Source: Candidatus Nanopelagicaceae bacterium (lineage in GTDB: Bacteria > Actinomycetota > Actinomycetes > Nanopelagicales > Nanopelagicaceae). From it: 6,272 nucleotides of DNA. Below the pieces are notes generated by a model. It was given only the letters and a program-made list of their open reading frames with translations. It ran no database searches and was not told where the DNA came from. Every line of letters begins with the position of its first letter. The stretch's first letter is position 1. The position numbers and the translations under genes are program-made. The stretch spans positions 1 to 6,272 of the forward strand of contig JALQWD010000166.1 of the NCBI GenBank assembly GCA_023260175.1, in the 5' to 3' direction. This document shows positions 1 through 6,272 of this stretch, one piece after another.

Positions 1-2454
1 GGTTACTTCTTAGTCGTCGCGGACTTAGTTGGACATGCAAAGCGCACCGGAATTCGTGTAGGTCCTGGTCGCGGATCTGCAGCTGGCTCTTTAGTTGCAT
101 ATGCACTCGGAATCACCGGTCTTGATCCAATCGAACATGGATTACTTTTCGAGCGCTTCTTAAATCCAGAACGTATCTCTATGCCTGATATTGATCTGGA
201 TTTCGACGAACGTCGTCGCGCTGAAATGATCAAATATGCCACTGAAAAATATGGCGAAGATCGTGTTGCGCAGATTATTACCTACGGAACTATTAAATCT
301 AAGCAATCTATTAAAGATTCAACTCGCGTACTTGGATACCCATATGCAATCGGGGAGAAGCTAACCAAAGCCCTGCCACCTGCAATTATGGGTAAAGATA
401 TTTCACTTGCTGGCGTCTTTGATCCAAAGGATCCACGTCATGGTGAAGCATCAGAATTTAGAAGTCTTTACGAATCCGATCCTGATTCAAAGCGAGTTGT
501 AGATACAGCGCGTGGCCTTGAAGGGCTAAAGCGCCAATGGGGTGTACACGCCGCCGGAGTTATTCTTTCGCGCGAACCGTTGTTGGACGTTATCCCTATT
601 CATCGCCGCGAAAATGACGGCGCAATCATTACTCAATTCGACATGGGCGCCTGTGAATCTACAGGGCTTCTCAAGATGGATTTCCTTGGACTTCGTAACC
701 TCTCCGTACTTGATGATGCACTTATCAATATCAAATTAAATAAAGGCGAAGACGTTGTTCTTGAAGAGTTAACTCTTGACGATAAAAAAACTTATGAATT
801 GTTATCTCGCGGTGAAACTCTTGGTGTATTCCAGCTTGACGGTGGACCTATGCGTTCGCTTCTTAAATCAATGTCACCGGATCACTTTGGTGATATCTCT
901 GCGGTTATTGCTTTGTATCGCCCAGGGCCGATGGGTGAAAATGCACATAACAACTATGCAGATCGTAAGAATAAACGTAAGCCTGTCGAACCAATTCATC
1001 CTGATTTGGCAGAACCACTTTCAGAAATCCTTGATGACACCTTTGGATTAATTGTTTACCAAGAACAAGTTATGGCTATTGCTCAGAAAGTTGCGGGCTT
1101 CTCACTTGGCCGCGCAGATCTTTTGCGTAAGGCGATGGGTAAGAAGAATAAAGAGATTCTAGATAAAGAATATATTCCGTTCTCAGAGGGCATGAAAGCT
1201 AATGGATTCAAAGATGCTGCAATTGATCGCCTCTGGGAAACGCTGATTCCATTCTCTGACTACGCTTTTAACCGTGCGCACTCCGCTGGTTATGGCTTAG
1301 TCTCATATTGGACTGCATATTTAAAGGCAAACTATCCAACCGAATATATGGCTGCGCTATTAACTTCAGTGCGCGACGATAAAGATAAATCAGCGCTTTA
1401 CCTCTCTGAATGTAGACGTATGGGCATTAAAGTTTTGCCGCCTGATGTAAATGAATCAAATGTCGAATACACACCTCGCGGTGAAGATATTCGCTTTGGT
1501 TTAGCTGCAATCCGCAACGTCGGAGAAGGCGTCGTTAACTTAATTAAGCAGGCTCGCGAAGCAAAGGGTCGATACGAATCGTTCGGAGACTTCTTGGCAA
1601 AAGTCGATGGCTCTGTCTGTAACAAGAAGACTATTGAATCTCTAATTAAAGGTGGCGCATTCGATTCTTTGGGCGCATCTCGTAAGGGGTTAATGGCAGT
1701 TCATCTAATGGCCATTGATTCTGTCGCCGAATCAAAGCGCGCAGAAGCAATTGGGCAGTTTGATTTGTTTGGTAGCGCAACCGAATCAGGGATTGCAGCG
1801 GTGGAACTAGATATCCCTACCGAAGAGTGGGATAAGGCAACGCTCTTAAATTACGAACGCGAGATGTTGGGTCTTTATGTATCTGACCATCCTTTATTAG
1901 GCGTCGAAGGTGTATTACGTTCTAATTCCGATATCTCAATTTCAGAATTAGCAGATGAAGAGAATGGCACTGATCGCATAGTGACGATTGCTGGCCTAAT
2001 AACTGGTGTGCAACGAAAAGTTTCTCGTCAAGGTGCCTCATGGGCCATCGTTACTATCGAAGATCTCGAAGGTTCGCTTGATGCAATGTTCTTCTCGAAC
2101 ACATATAACCAACATGCAATGGGATTAGTTGAAGACAGAGTTGTAAAGATTCGTGGCCGAGTTGATTGGCGCGACGATCAACTACGTTTTACCGCAATGG
2201 AAATGACAGCAATTGATCTTTCAACAGGCCCTGTTGGCCCATTCTCAATCAGCGCTAATTCCAATCAATTAACTCAGCCAGTTATTGAAAGAATCAAAGA
2301 AACTTTGCGCATGCATCCTGGAAAACGAGAAGTTCAGTTAGTTGTTTCAGATCAGGGCAAGACCACAACGCATAAATTGAGTTTTCAAGTTACTTCATCG
2401 CCGAGCCTTAATGCTGATTTAAAGGCGATACTTGGAGCCGACTGCATTAAGTAG
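1..2454 (+). CDS. dnaE: DNA polymerase III subunit alpha, 5'-truncated by window edge
   Basis: This is the catalytic subunit of the chromosomal replicase, and it is open in frame from base 1. The 817 residues present match the C-terminal two thirds of a ~1,180-residue actinobacterial DnaE1, so the PHP domain and the start lie upstream. Positions below count codons from base 1. The palm has PGRGS at 22-26 and MPDIDLDF at 61-68. D63 and D65 correspond to the E. coli catalytic pair D401/D403, and D227 in KMDFLGLR corresponds to D555. Other polymerase-core motifs are YRPGPM (306-311), VYQEQVM (352-358), LLRKAMGKK (374-382) and FNRAHSAGYG (423-432). A helix-hairpin-helix region follows at ~498-560. 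QFDLF at 586-590 fits the internal beta-clamp binding motif. An OB fold spans ~659-727, with a short C-terminal domain after it. The type is DnaE rather than PolC: no exonuclease domain is inserted. The first ATG in the window (181) is internal and not a start. No frameshift is seen. Confidence 0.97.
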   Translation, partial: GYFLVVADLVGHAKRTGIRVGPGRGSAAGSLVAYALGITGLDPIEHGLLFERFLNPERISMPDIDLDFDERRRAEMIKYATEKYGEDRVAQIITYGTIKSKQSIKDSTRVLGYPYAIGEKLTKALPPAIMGKDISLAGVFDPKDPRHGEASEFRSLYESDPDSKRVVDTARGLEGLKRQWGVHAAGVILSREPLLDVIPIHRRENDGAIITQFDMGACESTGLLKMDFLGLRNLSVLDDALINIKLNKGEDVVLEELTLDDKKTYELLSRGETLGVFQLDGGPMRSLLKSMSPDHFGDISAVIALYRPGPMGENAHNNYADRKNKRKPVEPIHPDLAEPLSEILDDTFGLIVYQEQVMAIAQKVAGFSLGRADLLRKAMGKKNKEILDKEYIPFSEGMKANGFKDAAIDRLWETLIPFSDYAFNRAHSAGYGLVSYWTAYLKANYPTEYMAALLTSVRDDKDKSALYLSECRRMGIKVLPPDVNESNVEYTPRGEDIRFGLAAIRNVGEGVVNLIKQAREAKGRYESFGDFLAKVDGSVCNKKTIESLIKGGAFDSLGASRKGLMAVHLMAIDSVAESKRAEAIGQFDLFGSATESGIAAVELDIPTEEWDKATLLNYEREMLGLYVSDHPLLGVEGVLRSNSDISISELADEENGTDRIVTIAGLITGVQRKVSRQGASWAIVTIEDLEGSLDAMFFSNTYNQHAMGLVEDRVVKIRGRVDWRDDQLRFTAMEMTAIDLSTGPVGPFSISANSNQLTQPVIERIKETLRMHPGKREVQLVVSDQGKTTTHKLSFQVTSSPSLNADLKAILGADCIK

Positions 2455-2475
2455 AGTTAAAGTAGACTATCCGCA
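2440..2475 (+). promoter_or_regulatory. Putative leaderless promoter of hisD
   Basis: The 20 bp between dnaE and hisD contain TAGACT at 2463-2468, a match to the actinobacterial -10 pattern TANNNT. Six bases separate it from the A of the hisD ATG at 2475, the usual distance from -10 to the transcription start. No Shine-Dalgarno-like purine run precedes the ATG at a useful distance, unlike hisC and hisB. Together these fit leaderless transcription starting at the ATG. The -35 position (about 2440-2445, GACTGC) is a poor match, which is common in actinobacterial promoters. Overlapping TANNNT strings at 2452 and 2458 show how easily the pattern arises by chance, so the call rests on the spacing and the missing RBS. 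Read-through from dnaE is also possible. Confidence 0.5.
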
Positions 2476-3782
2476 TGATCCGCCGAATCGATTTACGAGG
2501 CCAGAGCCTCTCTAAATCCGAAGTTAATTCGGTGATTCCGCGCGCCAAGCTAGATGTCGTAGCTGCCATGGCAGCGGTCGAACCAATCCTAGAAACCGTT
2601 CGCGCTGGAGCAGAATCAGATCTAATTGCGCTCTGCAAGAAGTTTGATGGGGTAGCGCCAACTTCGATTCGCGTGCCGAAGGCAGAACTCACAAAAGCGT
2701 TAGCAAATCTAGATCCAGAGATACGCCAAGCTTTAGAAGTTGCCGCGCAACGAATTCGCAAAGTTCACCAAGATCAAATTCGCGATACTAAAATCTCTGA
2801 AGTAGAAACAGGCGCGACAGTTACCGAGAAGTGGATTCCAGTGGATCGCGTTGGACTTTATGTTCCGGGTGGTCGAGCCGTTTATCCTTCAAGTGTTTTA
2901 ATGAATGTTATCCCAGCGCAGATTGCAAAGGTTCCATCTATAGCGGTTGCTTCACCACCGCAGGAAGATAACAATGGTTGGCCAAATGCAACCATTCTTG
3001 CAACATGTGAATTACTAGGTATCAATGAAGTGTATGCAATTGGAGGTGCACAGGCTGTTGCGCTCTTTGCATATGGAATGAAAGATGTTTGCGAAAAGAC
3101 CGACATGGTTACTGGTCCTGGAAATATTTATGTGGCTGCTGCAAAGCGCGCACTACGTGGCGTGATCGGAATTGATTCCGAAGCTGGCCCAACTGAAATT
3201 GCAGTACTTGCAGATTCCAGTGCGATAGCTGCTGATGTCGCAACTGATTTAATTAGCCAAGCAGAGCACGATGTCATTGCCGCTTCAGTCTTAGTTACAG
3301 ATTCAATAAACCTAGCTGATACTGTTGAAGCAGAACTCAAAATTCGTGTTCCAAAGACCAAACATTCCGAACGAATCGCTACTGCACTTTCCAGCCAACA
3401 ATCTGCAATTGTTTTGGTTGATAATGTGCAGCAAGGACTTGATGTTGTAAATGCATATGCAGCAGAGCACTTAGAAATTCAAACTAAGAATGCAAAATTG
3501 GACGCTGCACAGATTCGAAATGCAGGCGCAGTATTTATTGGTAGATATGCACCGGTTTCATTAGGTGATTACGCTGCAGGATCAAATCACGTATTGCCAA
3601 CCGGAGGATGTGCTTGCCACTCATCCGGACTCTCTGTGCAATCATTTTTACGCGGTATTCACTTTATTGAGTACGACAAGAGCTCTTTTAATGCAATTGC
3701 AAATACTGTTGTAACTCTTGCAAATTCAGAAGATTTGCCGGCACATGGTGAGGCAATCACGGCAAGGTATGAGAATGAGTAA
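2475..3782 (+). CDS. hisD: Histidinol dehydrogenase
   Basis: HisD is the cytosolic zinc enzyme of the last two steps of histidine synthesis, oxidising L-histidinol through histidinal to L-histidine with two NAD+. The 435 residues are full family length. The start is secure: MIRRIDLRG aligns with the N terminus I recall for mycobacterial HisD. Signature stretches include [14 protein letters not shown] (127-140), [12 protein letters not shown] (190-201), VTGPGNIYV (212-220) and [12 protein letters not shown] (236-247). Zinc ligands by family position are Q262 and H265 (SQAEHD), D365 (LGDY) and H424 (PAHGE). The catalytic acid/base pair is E331-H332 in [16 protein letters not shown] lies at 369-378. 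It is the first gene of the his operon, 20 bp after dnaE, and it overlaps hisC by 8 bp. Every expected active-site residue is present, so it should be functional. Confidence 0.98.
   Translation: MIRRIDLRGQSLSKSEVNSVIPRAKLDVVAAMAAVEPILETVRAGAESDLIALCKKFDGVAPTSIRVPKAELTKALANLDPEIRQALEVAAQRIRKVHQDQIRDTKISEVETGATVTEKWIPVDRVGLYVPGGRAVYPSSVLMNVIPAQIAKVPSIAVASPPQEDNNGWPNATILATCELLGINEVYAIGGAQAVALFAYGMKDVCEKTDMVTGPGNIYVAAAKRALRGVIGIDSEAGPTEIAVLADSSAIAADVATDLISQAEHDVIAASVLVTDSINLADTVEAELKIRVPKTKHSERIATALSSQQSAIVLVDNVQQGLDVVNAYAAEHLEIQTKNAKLDAAQIRNAGAVFIGRYAPVSLGDYAAGSNHVLPTGGCACHSSGLSVQSFLRGIHFIEYDKSSFNAIANTVVTLANSEDLPAHGEAITARYENE
3761..3767 (+). promoter_or_regulatory. Ribosome binding site deciding the hisC start
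   Basis: GGCAAGG lies inside the hisD 3' end, with its AAGG core at 3764-3767. That core is 7 bases before the ATG at 3775, but only 1 base before the in-frame ATG at 3769. The spacing therefore favours 3775 as the hisC start. Confidence 0.6.
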
Positions 3783-4863
3783 TTGGCCATCTTGGTTGCC
3801 GTTACGCGAACAACTTCGCCCACTTACTCCATACGGCGCTCCTCAGGTTCCAGCTAACGCTCGTTTAAATACAAATGAGAATCCTTACGGACCTTCTAAA
3901 GAATTAGCGGCGGCAATTGCAAAGCGCATCGGCGAAGTTGCAACAACTCTAAATCGATACCCAGATAGAGATGCTATTAATCTTCGAACATCTTTAGCTT
4001 CATACCTAAAGAGGCAGACCGGAGTTCAACTAGAAGCCCAGAATATTTGGGCTGCAAACGGAAGCAACGAAATTCTCCAGTCGATATTTTTGGCATTTGG
4101 TGCGGGTAGCGCATTGGGATTTGTGCCTTCATATTCAATGCATCCATTAATCGGCAAAGTTGCAAATGTTTCATGGGTTGATGGAGCGCGAAATTCTGAT
4201 TTCACATTAAATCTTCAAGAGGCAATAAAGCAGATCGCAGAATTGAAGCCAGCCCTTACCTTTATTACTACACCTAATAATCCAACTGGCACTGCCGTAA
4301 GTATCTCTGAGATTGAGGAATTGGCTAAAGCCACTGCTGCCGTAAATGGATTATTGATTGTTGATGAGGCGTACGCAGAATTCTCAAATCAGGCATCAGC
4401 GATTACCTTGATTGAAAAATATCCAAATGTTTTGGTTAGTCGCACCATGTCAAAAGCTTTTGCTTTCGCTGGCGCAAGACTTGGGTATCTAGCTGCAAAT
4501 AAGTCAGTCGTAGATGCGCTGCAATTGGTGCGCCTGCCGTATCACTTGTCCGCGCTAACTCAAGCAGCAGCGGAGGTGGCGCTAGATTTCCAAGATGAGT
4601 TGCTTGCAGAGGTATCAAAATTGGCATCAGATAGGGATGCGATTTCTAAAGAGCTAATCGATATGGGCCTTGAGGTTATTCCTTCAGATGCGAATTTCAT
4701 TCTCTTTGGCGGGTTTAAATCCAGCTCAAATGAACTTTGGCAGAAATTATTAGCCGAGGGCGTATTAATTCGCGATGTAGGATTAGCGGGTTACTTACGT
4801 GTGACTATTGGCAACGAGGCCGAAAATTCAGAATTCCTAAAGGCCCTGAAAGGCGCGTTATGA
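3775..4863 (+). CDS. hisC: Histidinol-phosphate aminotransferase
   Basis: HisC is a PLP-dependent fold type I aminotransferase that converts imidazole acetol phosphate plus glutamate to L-histidinol phosphate plus 2-oxoglutarate in the cytosol. From ATG 3775 it has 362 residues, the usual family length. Upstream in-frame ATGs (3718, 3745, 3769) would lie deeper in hisD and only add non-conserved sequence. Visible motifs are the substrate-binding NENPYGP (34-40), RYPD (61-64), the cofactor-phosphate loop NGSNEI (95-100), TPNNPTG (166-172) with N169, VDEAYAEF (196-203) with D197 contacting the pyridine nitrogen and Y200, and [15 protein letters not shown] (224-238). In the last motif K227 is the Schiff-base lysine and R235 binds phosphate. 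R342 (YLRVTIGN) is the carboxylate-binding arginine. RLPYHLS (253-259) is typical of actinobacterial HisC. Overlaps with hisD (8 bp) and hisB (4 bp) suggest translational coupling. Other aromatic aminotransferases of this family are possible on sequence alone, but the operon settles the role. Confidence 0.97.
   Translation: MSNWPSWLPLREQLRPLTPYGAPQVPANARLNTNENPYGPSKELAAAIAKRIGEVATTLNRYPDRDAINLRTSLASYLKRQTGVQLEAQNIWAANGSNEILQSIFLAFGAGSALGFVPSYSMHPLIGKVANVSWVDGARNSDFTLNLQEAIKQIAELKPALTFITTPNNPTGTAVSISEIEELAKATAAVNGLLIVDEAYAEFSNQASAITLIEKYPNVLVSRTMSKAFAFAGARLGYLAANKSVVDALQLVRLPYHLSALTQAAAEVALDFQDELLAEVSKLASDRDAISKELIDMGLEVIPSDANFILFGGFKSSSNELWQKLLAEGVLIRDVGLAGYLRVTIGNEAENSEFLKALKGAL
4848..4853 (+). 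promoter_or_regulatory. Ribosome binding site of hisB
   Basis: GAAAGG lies in the last codons of hisC, 6 bases before the ATG at 4860. It is the best Shine-Dalgarno match in the window. It supports initiation at the ATGA overlap rather than at an upstream in-frame ATG. Confidence 0.7.
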
Positions 4864-5444
4864 GAACCGCTCGAGTAGAACGTTCAACCAAAGAATCATC
4901 TGTTCTAGTTGAAATCAATTTAGATGGAACTGGCAACGTTTCAGTTGAAACAGGTGTGCCTTTCTTTGATCACATGATGAGCCAATTAGGTAAGCATTCA
5001 GGTATTGATTTAACAATCAAAACCAAAGGGGATATCGAAGTAGATTCACACCATACCGTTGAAGATACATCACTCGCATTCGGACAGGCGCTTCGTGAGG
5101 CGCTAGGTGATAAGGCTGGCATCCGCCGTTTCGGTGATGCGCTAGTTCCAATCGATGAATCGTTAACTCAGGTAGCAATTGATTTATCTGGTCGTCCATA
5201 CCTTGTTTATCGACAGCCAGAGATTGTGGAATTGATCGGCACCTTTGATACCACTTTAGGTAAGCACATCTGGGAATCAATTGTGGCCGAGGCGCACATC
5301 GCATTGCATATTCGCGTTCTTGAAGGCCGCAATGCTCACCATGTATTTGAAGCGCAATTTAAGGCTGTAGCTCGTGCACTTCGAGATGCCGTATCTCTTG
5401 ATGGTCGCGTTGCCGGAATTCCATCAACTAAAGGTTCGTTGTAG
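4860..5444 (+). CDS. hisB: Imidazoleglycerol-phosphate dehydratase, monofunctional
   Basis: HisB is the manganese-dependent cytosolic enzyme that dehydrates imidazole glycerol phosphate to imidazole acetol phosphate, the substrate of HisC. It has 194 residues, the normal size for the monofunctional form. The N-terminal histidinol phosphatase domain of enterobacterial HisB is absent. Metal-binding and signature motifs are FFDHM (35-39), HHTVED (64-69), a histidine in GKHIWES (134-140), AHHVFEAQFKA (159-169) with H160, H161 and E164, and the C-terminal STKGSL (189-194). GIRRFGDA (87-94) and DLSGRPY (108-114) match actinobacterial HisB. The ATG at 4860 overlaps the hisC stop as ATGA and has an RBS at 4848-4853. 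An in-frame ATG at 4737 would add 41 residues antiparallel to no known domain and buried in hisC, so I reject it. Confidence 0.97.
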   Translation: MRTARVERSTKESSVLVEINLDGTGNVSVETGVPFFDHMMSQLGKHSGIDLTIKTKGDIEVDSHHTVEDTSLAFGQALREALGDKAGIRRFGDALVPIDESLTQVAIDLSGRPYLVYRQPEIVELIGTFDTTLGKHIWESIVAEAHIALHIRVLEGRNAHHVFEAQFKAVARALRDAVSLDGRVAGIPSTKGSL

Positions 5445-5454
5445 GCCGTCATTG
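5442..5454 (+). promoter_or_regulatory. Weak initiation region with TTG start for hisH
   Basis: The hisB stop TAG (5442-5444) is part of TAGG (5442-5445), the only Shine-Dalgarno-like purine stretch close to the TTG at 5452, 6 bases away. A stronger AAAGG (5430-5434) is 17 bases off, which is too far. There is no ATG or GTG in frame between the hisB stop and the conserved [10 protein letters not shown], so TTG is the best start. Ribosomes finishing hisB may re-initiate here. Confidence 0.55.
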
Positions 5455-6054
5455 ATTGCAATTCTTGATTATGGTTCTGGCAATCTGCGTTCAGCCGAAC
5501 GCGCTTTTGCGACGACCGGTCACGAAGTTGTAGTAACGGCTGATCGCAAAGTTGCACTTGAAGCCGCCGGTTTAGTTATTCCCGGAGTAGGTGCATTTGC
5601 TGCTTGTATGTCAGGTTTAACTGGTGTCGGCGGTGATGAAATTGCGCGCGAACGAATTTCACTTGGGCGCCCGACTCTTGGAATTTGTATTGGGATGCAG
5701 ATTCTCTTTGAAAGCGGACTTGAGCATGCCGAAAATGGCGCCCATCAAGGCGTTGGAATCTGGCGAGGAATGGTTAAGAAATTAGCTGCTCCAATTTTGC
5801 CGCACATGGGCTGGAATACCGTTTCTACTACACCAGGTTCTGCAATATTTGACGGTGTTGAAAATGAGCGCTTCTATTTTGTTCACTCATATGCAGCAAC
5901 TGCGCCTGTCGGTCAGTATCAAGCCTGGTCAGAATATGGCGAACCATTCTTGGCAGCTGTCGAAGATGGCGCGCTTACTGCAACACAATTTCATCCGGAA
6001 AAATCTGGCAATGCCGGTCTTAAGTTAATCGCGAATTGGAGCAAGAGCCTGTGA
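5452..6054 (+). CDS. hisH: Imidazole glycerol phosphate synthase subunit HisH (glutamine amidotransferase)
   Basis: HisH is the class I glutaminase subunit of IGP synthase. It releases ammonia from glutamine and channels it to HisF, which makes imidazole glycerol phosphate and AICAR from PRFAR. From TTG 5452 it has 200 residues, the normal family length, and begins directly at the first strand [13 protein letters not shown]. The catalytic triad is C79 in GICIGMQ (77-83) with H181 and E183 in QFHPEKS (179-185). PGVGAF (44-49) is the oxyanion-strand motif, and PHMGWN (117-122) and FYFVHSY (141-147) are typical HisH stretches. The next in-frame ATG upstream (5401) lies 44 bases inside hisB and would add 17 non-conserved residues. 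It sits 7 bp after hisB and overlaps hisA by 4 bp. Its partner hisF is not in the window and is expected downstream. Confidence 0.96.
   Translation: MIAILDYGSGNLRSAERAFATTGHEVVVTADRKVALEAAGLVIPGVGAFAACMSGLTGVGGDEIARERISLGRPTLGICIGMQILFESGLEHAENGAHQGVGIWRGMVKKLAAPILPHMGWNTVSTTPGSAIFDGVENERFYFVHSYAATAPVGQYQAWSEYGEPFLAAVEDGALTATQFHPEKSGNAGLKLIANWSKSL
6038..6041 (+). promoter_or_regulatory. Ribosome binding site of hisA
   Basis: GGAG inside the end of hisH lies 9 bases before the GTG at 6051, within a purine-rich run GGAGCAAGAG. It supports GTG initiation at the GTGA overlap. Confidence 0.55.
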
Positions 6055-6272
6055 AAAAACTTGAATTACTCCCGGCAGTAGATGTTAAAGATGGTCGCGC
6101 AGTTCGCTTAGTGCAAGGCGCTCTGGATAAAGAGAGTATCTATGGCGCGCCACTAGAAGTTGCTCTTGAATTTCAAGCAGCTGGCGCTGAATGGCTGCAC
6201 CTAGTAGATCTAGATGCTGCGCGTTTGGCAATTTCGGACACCAGCACGACAACTGCCGCCGTGGTGAGGTAT
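6051..6272 (+). CDS. hisA: HisA/PriA isomerase, N-terminal fragment at window edge
   Basis: This is the start of the (beta/alpha)8-barrel isomerase that opens the ribose ring of ProFAR to give PRFAR. In many Actinobacteria the same enzyme (PriA) also isomerises phosphoribosylanthranilate for tryptophan, and the resemblance suggests that form, though the discriminating residues lie outside. GTG at 6051 overlaps the hisH stop as GTGA. LLPAVDV (6-12) contains the catalytic base D11, and GRAVRLVQG (15-23) contains R19, important in Pri[15 protein letters not shown] (44-57) aligns without gaps to mycobacterial PriA as I remember it. From residue 58 the expected FGxGxN loop is missing, and codons 58-74 (6222-6272) resemble nothing in the family. 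The first 57 codons are sound. The rest is doubtful and may not belong to hisA. Confidence 0.9.
   Translation, partial: MKKLELLPAVDVKDGRAVRLVQGALDKESIYGAPLEVALEFQAAGAEWLHLVDLDAARLAISDTSTTTAAVVRY
6221..6272. other. Discordant right end; possible chimeric join
   Basis: Conservation of hisA stops sharply at codon 58, and the bases from about 6235 on are visibly richer in G and C than the rest of the window, with codons such as AGG and ACG that are scarce elsewhere. Neither other plus-strand frame restores the PriA sequence. On the minus strand, reading from 6271 down to 6221 gives a hydrophobic run containing [15 protein letters not shown], which looks like a membrane helix ending in a charged turn. 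It reminds me of DUF3147-type small membrane proteins, which is recall only. With only 51 bases this cannot be called a gene. Confidence 0.4.

Noticed and set aside
2455..2474. Terminator or attenuator between dnaE and hisD
   Set aside because: Only 20 bases are available. There is no inverted repeat, no T-run, and no short reading frame with histidine codons.
2447..2761. Minus-strand open frame of 104 codons over the hisD start
   Set aside because: It is antisense to well-conserved hisD, crosses the dnaE/hisD junction, and shows no recognisable domain or RBS. It is a shadow frame.
3718..3774. N-terminal extension of hisC from ATG 3718, with further ATGs at 3745 and 3769
   Set aside because: The added residues are out-of-frame translation of the hisD end and match nothing in HisC. 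The RBS spacing fits only ATG 3775.
4737..4859. Upstream in-frame extension of hisB (41 residues)
   Set aside because: It lies wholly inside hisC, has no HisB similarity, and the ATG at 4860 has a good RBS and matches the family N terminus.
5017..5304. Minus-strand open frame of 95 codons inside hisB
   Set aside because: It is fully antisense to conserved hisB motifs, and its composition is that of a reverse-strand shadow.
5374..5451. Upstream in-frame extension of hisH from ATG 5374, 5386 or 5401
   Set aside because: It overlaps conserved hisB sequence, and the extra residues precede the normal HisH first strand without similarity.
6222..6272. Simple one- or two-base frameshift explaining the odd hisA end
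   Set aside because: Neither of the other two plus-strand frames yields the FGxGxN loop and following helix expected of PriA, so an indel alone does not restore the gene.
1..6272. Mobile elements, CRISPR arrays, tRNA or rRNA genes, long repeats
   Set aside because: The window is filled by conserved coding sequence with almost no gaps, and I saw no direct or inverted repeats, cloverleaf or rRNA-like segments.

Overview
The window lies in the chromosome of a moderately AT-rich actinobacterium. It holds the 3' two thirds of dnaE (replicative DNA polymerase III alpha), followed on the same strand by a compact histidine biosynthesis operon, hisD-hisC-hisB-hisH-hisA(priA), whose last gene runs off the right edge. 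The order hisDCBH-A, a monofunctional HisB, and the close resemblance of every protein to remembered actinobacterial (Mycobacterium-type) homologues support Actinobacteria. The AT-leaning codon use and minimal spacing suggest a streamlined low-GC lineage such as the freshwater acI group (Nanopelagicales). That placement is an inference from style, not a search result.

Layout: 1-2454 is dnaE, lacking its start and PHP domain. A gap of only 20 bp (2455-2474) follows, with no terminator. It carries a TAGACT -10-like hexamer exactly 6 bp before the hisD ATG and no ribosome binding site, which looks like a leaderless promoter. hisD (2475-3782) overlaps hisC (3775-4863) by 8 bp, and hisC overlaps hisB (4860-5444) by 4 bp (ATGA). 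hisH follows after 7 bp from a probable TTG start (5452-6054), and hisH overlaps hisA (6051 to the edge) by 4 bp (GTGA). No stretch without a gene exceeds 20 bp.

The his genes encode consecutive or cooperating steps. HisA/PriA isomerises ProFAR, HisH supplies ammonia to HisF (not in the window) to make imidazole glycerol phosphate, HisB dehydrates it, HisC transaminates the product, and HisD performs the final two oxidations to histidine. The phosphatase step (HisN-type) must lie elsewhere, because HisB lacks that domain.

The content is mainly ordinary core metabolism and replication. The one real anomaly is the last ~50 bp. HisA is canonical and gap-free against remembered PriA up to residue 57, then conservation stops abruptly. 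The opposite strand there reads as a plausible hydrophobic membrane-protein segment, which points to a chimeric contig end or a rearrangement breakpoint. I see no evidence of an undescribed system.
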